A stretch of 64,000 nucleotides of DNA from UMGS1279 sp045536815 (lineage in GTDB: Bacteria > Bacillota > Clostridia > Oscillospirales > Acutalibacteraceae), in contig JAZSOH010000021.1 in the NCBI GenBank assembly GCA_045536815.1, positions 1 to 64,000 of the forward strand. The letters run 5' to 3'. The position numbers were made by a program, and so were the translations under genes. Below the pieces are notes generated by a model, which searched no databases, was not told the DNA's origin, and was given only the letters and a program-made list of their open reading frames with translations. Shown here piece after piece: positions 24,743 to 32,708 of this stretch (the stretch's first letter is position 1; the number at the start of each line of letters is the position of its first letter).

Positions 24743-26674
24743 ATGGCAATTTTTAAGTGTAAAATGTGCGGTGGAGAATTAGAACTGCAAAAGGGTATGA
24801 ATATAGCAGAATGCCCTTATTGCGGAACTAAACAAACCGTACCGTATCTTGATGATGATAAAAAATTAAGGTTGTATAACCGTGCTAATCAGTATAGATT
24901 AGATAATGAATTCGACAAAGCATATAGTGCTTACGAAACAATTATTTCTGAGAAAGAGGATGAAGCGGAGGCATATTGGGGTCTAGTTCTTTCGGAGTAT
25001 GGTGTTGAGTATGTTGAGGACCCTGCCACAAAGAAAAGAATTCCTACCTGCCATAGAACGCTTGTTAAATCTGTTACATCAAACGAAAACTTCAAACTTG
25101 CCTGTCAGTTTGCAGAAAGCGAAAGCAGGATGATGTATGAGGATGAGGCAGAAGAACTTGATTCATTACAAAAGAAAATATTAAACGCCTCTGCTAAAGA
25201 AGATCCTTATGATGTTTTTCTCTGTTATAAAGAAACGGACGATAAAGGCGAACGAACAGCCGATAGTGTTTTGGCACAGGAAATTTATAACGAATTAACT
25301 CGTAGTGGTCTTCGTGTTTTCTTCTCAAGAATCTCTCTTGAAGATAAGTTGGGTAAAGATTATGAACCTTGTATTTATGCTGCTCTTACCAGTGCAAAAG
25401 TAATGCTTATGGTAACTGCCGACAGTGACCATTGCAATGCTGTTTGGGTAAAGAACGAGTGGAAACGCTATATAGACTTTATGAAGACGGATCGTGAAAA
25501 AGTGTTGATTCCAGTCTATAAAGATATTTCGCCCTACACTTTGCCTGATGAGTTCGCAAAATTACAAGCACAAGACATGTCAAAATTGGGTGCTATACAA
25601 GATTTAGCACACGGTGTCGAAAAAATAGTAGGTAAAGGAAACGGCTCACAAGGAGCAATTGGGCAAAGAGAAAAAGATCTACTTAATAAACTTGATAAAA
25701 CTAACAAAAGAAATAAGATTATTCTCAAAATAGGTCTTGCGTTGGTTGCTTATGTTATCTTTGTAACTGCTTTAGTAAATATAAGTTCTCGGCAATCAGC
25801 TTTTCCTCTTTTCGATCATATGGGAATCAGCATTGATTTATGGAAATATGGAAGTTCTTTATCCAAACTAGTTTTACTTGGAGTTTTACCAGTATTTATT
25901 GGCTTTGGTTTGAATTTGATATTAGGATTTAAATCAAAAATAGCAAATATGGTGTATTTTATAGCTTTTTTACTGTTAAGTATTGCTCTAATCCTTTTGA
26001 ACTGCAATTATATTACAGCGAGTATAGTTGTTAATATTTTATATGTGCTACTATTTTGTATTTTTATTATTACGTTTTGCCTATCATATAAAAATAACTT
26101 TAAAAAAGGAATATTACTATGTATAATTTCCTGTATACTATGTTTAACACAATTTTTAACTTCAAACTTAACCCCACCAATTGTAGAAAGAGACCCAACT
26201 AAAGATCAAATTCAGATTAAAAAAGATTTTGTGAAATTTTATGATAAAATTAATGATGACTTAAAAGGCAAAGTGTATGAAAATGAAATTTATGATGTAT
26301 TAGATTCTTATTACGACGCGGCAGAAGTTTGGTATAAAATAGAAGCTTATAATCAAATTGGATGGGTTGGTTTTTCACCAAGCAGTAACGCAATTGTAAA
26401 TGATCCAATTGTATTTTTGCCTAGAAATGGAATAGTTCAAAGTAACAAAACAAACAATAGCATATCTCAGTTGAAAATAACAACAGGTTTTATTAATATA
26501 AGAACCTCTCCAAGTACAAAAGGCGTTGTTATTGGTATTGTTAGATATGGTGACATTTATACCATCTTAGAAAAAACTGGTGAATCGAAAGTATGGTATA
26601 AAATTAAAACAAATTGGGGCGTAGAAGGTTATATTTATGCAGGAGATTATGGCTCCTATGTGAGTTTAAATTAA
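24743..26674 (+). CDS. TIR protein 1: zinc ribbon, TPR, TIR, five membrane segments, SH3b
   Basis: The 643-residue protein starts with a zinc ribbon (CKMCGG at 6-11, CPYCGT at 24-29) and a TPR-like helical region (40-150). A TIR domain spans about 155-300 (DPYDVFLCYKETD, LRVFFSR). Glu208 in DYEPCIYAAL aligns with the catalytic Glu of NAD-cleaving TIR domains such as SARM1. About five membrane helices follow (329-475), and a C-terminal SH3b domain (about 575-643, GFINIRTSPSTKGVV) that usually binds cell wall or peptides. It is probably a membrane sensor whose cytoplasmic head could cleave NAD; activity is inferred. Confidence 0.85.
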   Translation: MAIFKCKMCGGELELQKGMNIAECPYCGTKQTVPYLDDDKKLRLYNRANQYRLDNEFDKAYSAYETIISEKEDEAEAYWGLVLSEYGVEYVEDPATKKRIPTCHRTLVKSVTSNENFKLACQFAESESRMMYEDEAEELDSLQKKILNASAKEDPYDVFLCYKETDDKGERTADSVLAQEIYNELTRSGLRVFFSRISLEDKLGKDYEPCIYAALTSAKVMLMVTADSDHCNAVWVKNEWKRYIDFMKTDREKVLIPVYKDISPYTLPDEFAKLQAQDMSKLGAIQDLAHGVEKIVGKGNGSQGAIGQREKDLLNKLDKTNKRNKIILKIGLALVAYVIFVTALVNISSRQSAFPLFDHMGISIDLWKYGSSLSKLVLLGVLPVFIGFGLNLILGFKSKIANMVYFIAFLLLSIALILLNCNYITASIVVNILYVLLFCIFIITFCLSYKNNFKKGILLCIISCILCLTQFLTSNLTPPIVERDPTKDQIQIKKDFVKFYDKINDDLKGKVYENEIYDVLDSYYDAAEVWYKIEAYNQIGWVGFSPSSNAIVNDPIVFLPRNGIVQSNKTNNSISQLKITTGFINIRTSPSTKGVVIGIVRYGDIYTILEKTGESKVWYKIKTNWGVEGYIYAGDYGSYVSLN

Positions 26675-26702
26675 TTGTAATTTTTTGAAGGATGAAACTA
26701 AA

Positions 26703-29588
26703 ATGGCAATTTTTAAATGTAAAATGTGCGGTGGCACACTGGAAATAACCAATAATGAAAGTGTTGCAGTATGTGAATACTGTGGAACGAAGCAGACCTT
26801 GCCGAAATTAGACGATGATCGAAAAGCGGCTCTATATGACCGTGCAAATCATTTTCGCCGTAACAATGAATTCGACAAAGCGGCAGGAATATATGAACAA
26901 ATTCTCGGTGAAGACAACACCGATGCTGAAAGTTATTGGTCTTTGGTGCTTTGTCGTTATGGTATAGAGTACGTAGAAGATCCTAAAACTCGAAAAAGGG
27001 TACCTACTGTAAATCGTGCCCAGTATAGCTCTATCTTTGTTGACGAAGATTATAAATCGGCTTTACATTATGCAGATGGTTATCAATCTGAAATATACGA
27101 GCAAGAAGCTACTGCTATTGATGAAATTCAAAAAGGCATACTGGAAATCTCTCAAAAAGAAGATCCTTTCGATGTTTTTATCTGTTATAAAGAAACGGAT
27201 AATAATGGCCGCAGAACCCCAGATAGTGTTTATGCACAAAACATATATAAAACACTGACTGAAGAGGGATATAAAGTGTTCTTCTCTCGCATTACGTTGG
27301 AGGATAAGCTAGGTTCTGCTTATGAACCATACATATTTGCTGCATTGAATTCAGCAAAAGTTATGCTCATCGTTGGCACTAAGCCTGAGCATTTTAATGC
27401 CGTTTGGGTAAAGAATGAGTGGAGCAGATATCTTTCGCTTGTTAAGAACGGAAAGAAAAAAACTATAATACCGATATATTCGGATATGAGCCCATATGAT
27501 TTGCCTGAAGAACTTTCATACATACAGGCGCAGGATATGTCCAAGATTGGTTTTATGCAGGACTTAATTCATGGTATTAAAAAACTAATACCATTAAAAA
27601 CATCAGCTGCGCCGAATGGTAATGTAGAAAATCAAATGGTTGATTCAATGCTGAAAAAAGCATTCAACTTTATTAGTTCTGGTGATTTTAAATCTGCAAC
27701 CCTCTGTTTAGACACTGTTCATGCATATGACGCCGACAATGCGATGTATTATATCGGACAACTAATGATACAGCATCATTGTTTTGAAATCGAACAATTG
27801 TCAGATATCAAAACATCCATTGTAGACTCTGAACTATATGTCAGCGCAATCAATAATGCAGAAGATGAACTCAAAGAAACCTTAAAATCCTATGGTGAAC
27901 ATACCATTTATAATGAAGCATTAGCTATTTCAGAAGAAAAGACATTCGTTTCTGATTTCAAAAAAGCATTACAGTTATTAGAACACATTGACAGTGATGC
28001 CCTACTAATAAGTAATTCTGACTTTGCAAAAAAAGTTAAAGAATTACGAGAAAAACTTGAAAAGCAACTCTCTGATAAAGAGGAAGAAGAAAGGAAAAAA
28101 GCAGAAGAACTAGAAGCAAGTAAGCAAAGGAAAATTGCAAAACTTAAAAGGATAAAGAATATATCTATTATTTCTGGTTCAAGCGTTGCGGCTATTGCAT
28201 TAATTCTTTCAATAATTTATTTTCTTGTTTTACCTATGAGTATTTACTCAAAAGGTAGCGCCTCATACGAAAATGCTGATTTTAATACAGCAATGTCCCA
28301 CTTCTCTACCATTAGAGGTTTTAAAGATACCGAAGAAAAACTATATCAGATAGAGCAAACAGCATTAAAATATGCTGAAGTAGGAGATATTGTTTTTTAT
28401 GGTCGCTATAACATAAATACTGATTTGACTAGAAGTAAATACGCTCCAATTGAATGGATTGTTGTAAAGCGGGATACGGAAAATGTCATTCTAATTGCGA
28501 AACATTGTTTAACGGCAAGGGCATACGATTCACAAACTACTACCGTTGATTGGGAAAAATGCGGATTAAACAATTGGTTGAATTCTACTTTTTATGATTA
28601 CGCCTTCTCCAATAATGAAAAGGAATGCATCATAACTAATGCATCCTTAAAATCGAATGTATATATTTTCGATGAAACAGAAATAAGCAAGTATCTTACG
28701 ACTAATGAACTTAAAATTGCAAAAGCTACCGATTATGCGGTTTCGCAAGGTATTCAAGTAGCAGAGAATGGTAATAGTTGTTGGTGGACTCGAAAAAGCG
28801 ATGAAAATGGTTATTTGTATCCTGTTTTAAGTACAGGAGAGGTTAGAGACTCTTTATACGCAGTTTATGATTTTGTGGGAGTTAGGCCAGTAATTGTAGT
28901 TAAGATAGACCTTTCAGAAACGGAAAAAGCCGAATTTATAGAAAAGAAGAATGCTGAAATTTATAACGAAGCAATAGAGCTCTTTAATAACGGTGATTAT
29001 GATTCTGCCATTGATAAATTCGTTACTCTTGATGATTATAAAGATTCAAAAGAATTTATATCTAAATCCAAATATGTCGCAGGAAATAAATATTTCGAAC
29101 AAAAAGACTACTTAAAAGCCGTGCAATATTTTGAATCGATTATCGATTATTCTGACACTAAAGACAAATTAAACGAATCAAAATATCAATATTGCTCATC
29201 TACTGCAGACAACCCTACCTATACTTCAAAAGAATATATAAAAGATTTAGTAAAAATCTCTTATAAAAATTCAAAGGTGTTATCCAAAAGGATTTTTGCT
29301 TGGAAAGCAGAAACTTCAATATATGTTTCATTGCGCATGGGAATGCAAACGGGGGTTGGCTTTGACGCAAAACTTTCTGGTGGTGATGGCTCAACCAAAG
29401 TTAAGTTTGTTATTTCTAGTGATGAGGGAACGCAAACTTATTGTGACGAAGCTATGTATTGGGCAGGCGATACACCAAGTTGTCAGCTAACCGCAATTGG
29501 CGATATTACTCAAAAAACATATACTGTTAAAGTTTATGATGGCAGCGGGAATTTGATTGGTCAAGCTTCAGGTATACCTAAAGAATAA
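26703..29588 (+). CDS. TIR protein 2: zinc ribbon, TPR, TIR, membrane helix, DUF6273-like, TPR
   Basis: ATG 26703 has AAGGATG upstream and gives 961 residues. The first 210 residues align without gaps to TIR protein 1, including the zinc ribbon and Glu208 in YEPYIFAAL. A charged coiled coil (about 455-480) precedes one membrane helix (about 485-512). After it come a TPR unit (YENADFNTAMSHF), a DUF6273-like domain (about 559-740; YAPIEWIVVKRD, NNWLNSTFYDYAFS), two more TPR units, and an unknown C-terminal beta domain with one Cys pair. DUF6273 domains are usually on the outer face of Firmicutes proteins. Confidence 0.85.
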   Translation: MAIFKCKMCGGTLEITNNESVAVCEYCGTKQTLPKLDDDRKAALYDRANHFRRNNEFDKAAGIYEQILGEDNTDAESYWSLVLCRYGIEYVEDPKTRKRVPTVNRAQYSSIFVDEDYKSALHYADGYQSEIYEQEATAIDEIQKGILEISQKEDPFDVFICYKETDNNGRRTPDSVYAQNIYKTLTEEGYKVFFSRITLEDKLGSAYEPYIFAALNSAKVMLIVGTKPEHFNAVWVKNEWSRYLSLVKNGKKKTIIPIYSDMSPYDLPEELSYIQAQDMSKIGFMQDLIHGIKKLIPLKTSAAPNGNVENQMVDSMLKKAFNFISSGDFKSATLCLDTVHAYDADNAMYYIGQLMIQHHCFEIEQLSDIKTSIVDSELYVSAINNAEDELKETLKSYGEHTIYNEALAISEEKTFVSDFKKALQLLEHIDSDALLISNSDFAKKVKELREKLEKQLSDKEEEERKKAEELEASKQRKIAKLKRIKNISIISGSSVAAIALILSIIYFLVLPMSIYSKGSASYENADFNTAMSHFSTIRGFKDTEEKLYQIEQTALKYAEVGDIVFYGRYNINTDLTRSKYAPIEWIVVKRDTENVILIAKHCLTARAYDSQTTTVDWEKCGLNNWLNSTFYDYAFSNNEKECIITNASLKSNVYIFDETEISKYLTTNELKIAKATDYAVSQGIQVAENGNSCWWTRKSDENGYLYPVLSTGEVRDSLYAVYDFVGVRPVIVVKIDLSETEKAEFIEKKNAEIYNEAIELFNNGDYDSAIDKFVTLDDYKDSKEFISKSKYVAGNKYFEQKDYLKAVQYFESIIDYSDTKDKLNESKYQYCSSTADNPTYTSKEYIKDLVKISYKNSKVLSKRIFAWKAETSIYVSLRMGMQTGVGFDAKLSGGDGSTKVKFVISSDEGTQTYCDEAMYWAGDTPSCQLTAIGDITQKTYTVKVYDGSGNLIGQASGIPKE

Positions 29589-29601
29589 GGAGGAAATAAA
29601 A

Positions 29602-30741
29602 ATGGCAAAAATAGCAGACATAATTAAATACGAAGGTGATAATAGCACCTTTATTTGGAAACATCCTTGTGAGGATTTTAATTACCTCACTCAGTTAATT
29701 GTTCATGAGAGCCAAGAGGCAATATTCTTTATGAACGGTCAGGCGCTTGATATGTTCGGTGCTGGTCGCTACACTCTCGAAACACAAAATATTCCGCTTA
29801 TCGGAAAGGCTCTTAACAAGGCCACTAACGATAAAACACCATTCCACTGTGAAGTCTATTTCATCAACAAGACTGAGCAAATGAATATTAAATGGGGCAC
29901 CGACTCACGTGTTCAGTACATAGAGCCTACCTATGGCTTTCCACTTTCTATCGGTGCATCTGGTGAAATGAGTCTCCGTGCTGAAGACAGCAGAAAATTG
30001 CTTTTGAAATTGGTTGGCACCGAGAATTATCTTGGTCAACAGCATTTGGCAGGATACTTCCGTTCTTTCCTTATGACCCGTGTAAAGACCTATATTGCAC
30101 AGGTTATGAAGACCAATAGCATTAACATTTTTGAGATTGACGAAAATCTCACTATGTTCTCTAACGCTATTAAGAATCTCCTTATTGGCGACTTTGCAGA
30201 ATATGGTGTGGCACTTGAACAGTTCTTTGTAACCACTATCTTGAAACCTGATGGCGACAGACAGTACGAGAAGTTCAAGGAACTGCACTTCCGTCAGTAT
30301 GCTGACATTGCCGAAGCAAAACTTCGTCAGCAGACCGAGATTATTAATGCCGAGACCGAAGCACAGAAAACCGTTATTGACTCCAAGGCACAAGCGACCA
30401 AACGAGCACAAGAAGGTTACACCTACCAGCAAGAGAGAGGTTTCGATGTTGCTGAAAAGGTTGCCCAGAACGAGGCAGTTGGTGAGTTCACCAATATGGG
30501 TGTTGGTTTCGGAACAATGGCAGGTGTCGGCGGTGCCGTTGGTGGTATGGTCGGCGGAATGATGAGCGATGCTATGGGCTCTGCTATGAATCCCGCTCCC
30601 ACACCCCCCGCACAACCCGCCGACAGCATGGTAGCATTCAAGGCAAAAGTCGATAAACTGACTATGATGAAAGAGGCAGGAATGCTCTCCGAAGAGGAGT
30701 TTAACACAATGAAATCCAAATTGCTTTCTGAGATATTATAA
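29602..30741 (+). CDS. SPFH/band-7 membrane scaffold protein with SHOCT tail
   Basis: ATG 29602 has AAGGAGG upstream; 379 residues. The first 230 residues form an SPFH-type domain of the prokaryotic 'virion core protein'-like group (EAIFFMNGQALDMFGAGRYTLET, MKTNSINIFEI), followed by a coiled coil (EAKLRQQTEIINAETEAQ), a Gly/Met-rich stretch, and a C-terminal SHOCT motif (KLTMMKEAGMLSEEEF). Such proteins oligomerise on membranes. Third positions are more G/C-rich than in the neighbouring TIR 2 gene. It may cluster the TIR membrane proteins, which is inferred from position. Confidence 0.85.
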   Translation: MAKIADIIKYEGDNSTFIWKHPCEDFNYLTQLIVHESQEAIFFMNGQALDMFGAGRYTLETQNIPLIGKALNKATNDKTPFHCEVYFINKTEQMNIKWGTDSRVQYIEPTYGFPLSIGASGEMSLRAEDSRKLLLKLVGTENYLGQQHLAGYFRSFLMTRVKTYIAQVMKTNSINIFEIDENLTMFSNAIKNLLIGDFAEYGVALEQFFVTTILKPDGDRQYEKFKELHFRQYADIAEAKLRQQTEIINAETEAQKTVIDSKAQATKRAQEGYTYQQERGFDVAEKVAQNEAVGEFTNMGVGFGTMAGVGGAVGGMVGGMMSDAMGSAMNPAPTPPAQPADSMVAFKAKVDKLTMMKEAGMLSEEEFNTMKSKLLSEIL

Positions 30742-30754
30742 GGGGTAAATAATT

Positions 30755-31342
30755 ATGAAACAATTAAAATGTGAAATGTGCGGAAGTACAGATTTGATAA
30801 AACAAGACGGAGTTTTTGTTTGCCAATCTTGTGGTATTAAATATTCTCTTGAAGAAGCAAAGAAAATGATGATTGAAGGTGTAGTTGAGGTAAAAGGCGC
30901 TGTTTCAATAGACCGCTCAAACGAATTGAATAATTACTTGCTCAGAGCAAAAGAATTCTTTGATAGAAAAGAATTTTTTGATGCCGAATTGTATTATAAT
31001 AAAGTCTTAGATATTGATGCGAATAATATTGAGGCTAAAAGCGGCATAAGACGTCTAGAAAAAATTATAACCTCTCCGAATCTAACAGTTGAAAGAGGTA
31101 ATGCACGTGGCTCAGGGGAAGCAAAAACTATTATATACATAAATGGTACAAAATATAAAAATTTCGATTTGGATTATACCTGCAAAATTACATTGCCCGT
31201 AGGAAGTTATAAGATTCAATTCAAGCGAGCGGCAGTAAAAAGCAATGTCGTAGATGTAACAATAACTGATAGGAACGATAAATACACATTGATTTTTAAG
31301 CCATCTGTTTTTGGTATTAAAGCAATGATTTATAAGTCTTAG
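30755..31342 (+). CDS. Zinc-ribbon TPR protein with C-terminal beta domain
   Basis: The 195-residue protein begins with a zinc ribbon (CEMCGSTDL and CQSCGIKYS), followed by a TPR-like pair (residues 65-110, FFDAELYYNKVLDIDANN) and a beta domain resembling PEGA (KITLPVGSYKIQFKRAA). There is no membrane segment. The ribbon is related in style to those of the TIR proteins, pointing to a shared partner. It is spaced 13 bases from the SPFH gene. Confidence 0.7.
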   Translation: MKQLKCEMCGSTDLIKQDGVFVCQSCGIKYSLEEAKKMMIEGVVEVKGAVSIDRSNELNNYLLRAKEFFDRKEFFDAELYYNKVLDIDANNIEAKSGIRRLEKIITSPNLTVERGNARGSGEAKTIIYINGTKYKNFDLDYTCKITLPVGSYKIQFKRAAVKSNVVDVTITDRNDKYTLIFKPSVFGIKAMIYKS

Positions 31343-31355
31343 GAGGTAATAAAAA

Positions 31356-32672
31356 ATGAACGCAAAAAAATTATCTGTAAGTATTTTTCTTATAATATTT
31401 ATTTTATTCGGTGCGGTGTCAGCCATTGTTTATGACAAGTCTGATAGCGTGGATATTATATGCTATGACGGCTCTTACGCAGAAGAATATGCTAAAAAGC
31501 ACAATATTGATTGTGAAATTATTTCAGATTCAGATGCTTATATAGGTATATTGAACCTTGAAAATTTTGATTATAACAATGACGGCACCATTGTTGCTTA
31601 TAAGGGTGAAAGCGAAAAAATCGCAATCCCTACCGATATTGAGGGAGTAAAAATCACTAAGATTGATGAAAAAGCATTTGAAAATGCTAAAAATTTAAAA
31701 AGCATATATTTGCCTAAGTCAGTTACTGCTTTTGAAATAAAAGAGCTTAAAGATGTTACAGTCTATATGTATGAAGATACTGATTTGTACAAGAAACTTT
31801 CCGAAGACAAAGAGATAAAGTTTGAAATCAAAACCATACCCGATTCATATTTTGTAGATTTCTATACAGCAAACATTCCTTTCTCTTATGACAATATCTC
31901 AGATAAGAGCATCGATATCAATCGTTATCACACAGAAAATGAGTTAGTTTTAATTCCCGAAAGCATTGATGGTAAAATTGTTACCACCATTTCATTTGAT
32001 GCATTAAAAGATGGCGTTGAAACAATCGTTATTCCTAAGAGTGTTACCAGTATTAAAGGTGAATTATATACGGGTCGTTATGACTTCACATTCCTCATCG
32101 GTATGTTGATTTCCTTCGTCGGAACCGCTATTGCTGTGGCTTTTGTTCTCACATTAAAGGTTGAAACAAAAGAAAAGATGTTCTTGACTGTTTCTCAGTT
32201 CAGGATAGCATATATAGTTACTATTCTTTCGGTAATTTTAAGTGGTATCTACTTGTTTGTAGCAGCCGTGCCCGATTTTATTGTTTATATCGTTGCTATT
32301 TTGGTTTATGCTCTTGCTGTTATTTCAATAATTAAAGCAAAAGTGGCTGTTTCTGTTGTTGCAGGTATTGATGAAAAGATTAAAGTTCAGACTTTCTTCA
32401 TTAAATCTCTTACTGTAGATGCTGAACATTTGATGAGTACATCCAAGACAGCAGAACTCAAAGCACTTGCTAAAAAGGTATATGAGGCTGTTCGTTATTC
32501 TGACCCAATGTCCAATGCTGTATTGGTTGAAGTTGAGGAAAAAATACAAAATGGTTTCTCCGATTTTGAAAATGCTGTTGTTAGTGAAGATTTTGAACTT
32601 GCTTCTTCTACTGCAGATGAACTTCTCTCTCTTATTGATGTTAGAAACAAGAAGTGCAAGTTGTTAAAATAA
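31356..32672 (+). CDS. Membrane protein with BspA-like leucine-rich segments
   Basis: The 438-residue protein begins with a signal-anchor (residues 5-26). An extracytoplasmic part has LRR_5/BspA-type segments (VKITKIDEKAFENAKNLKSI, ETIVIPKSVTSIKG). Three membrane helices follow (about 245-335), and a cytoplasmic helical tail of about 90 residues. It has TAGGAGG upstream of ATG. BspA-like repeats mediate surface recognition, so it could be a sensor component of the TIR locus. Confidence 0.7.
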   Translation: MNAKKLSVSIFLIIFILFGAVSAIVYDKSDSVDIICYDGSYAEEYAKKHNIDCEIISDSDAYIGILNLENFDYNNDGTIVAYKGESEKIAIPTDIEGVKITKIDEKAFENAKNLKSIYLPKSVTAFEIKELKDVTVYMYEDTDLYKKLSEDKEIKFEIKTIPDSYFVDFYTANIPFSYDNISDKSIDINRYHTENELVLIPESIDGKIVTTISFDALKDGVETIVIPKSVTSIKGELYTGRYDFTFLIGMLISFVGTAIAVAFVLTLKVETKEKMFLTVSQFRIAYIVTILSVILSGIYLFVAAVPDFIVYIVAILVYALAVISIIKAKVAVSVVAGIDEKIKVQTFFIKSLTVDAEHLMSTSKTAELKALAKKVYEAVRYSDPMSNAVLVEVEEKIQNGFSDFENAVVSEDFELASSTADELLSLIDVRNKKCKLLK

Positions 32673-32708
32673 ACAAAATGGAATATTCTTATTCCAAGGG
32701 GTGAAGAG

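Noticed and set aside
29905..30615. 236-residue minus-strand frame
   Set aside because: It is antisense to the well-supported SPFH gene and has no family features.
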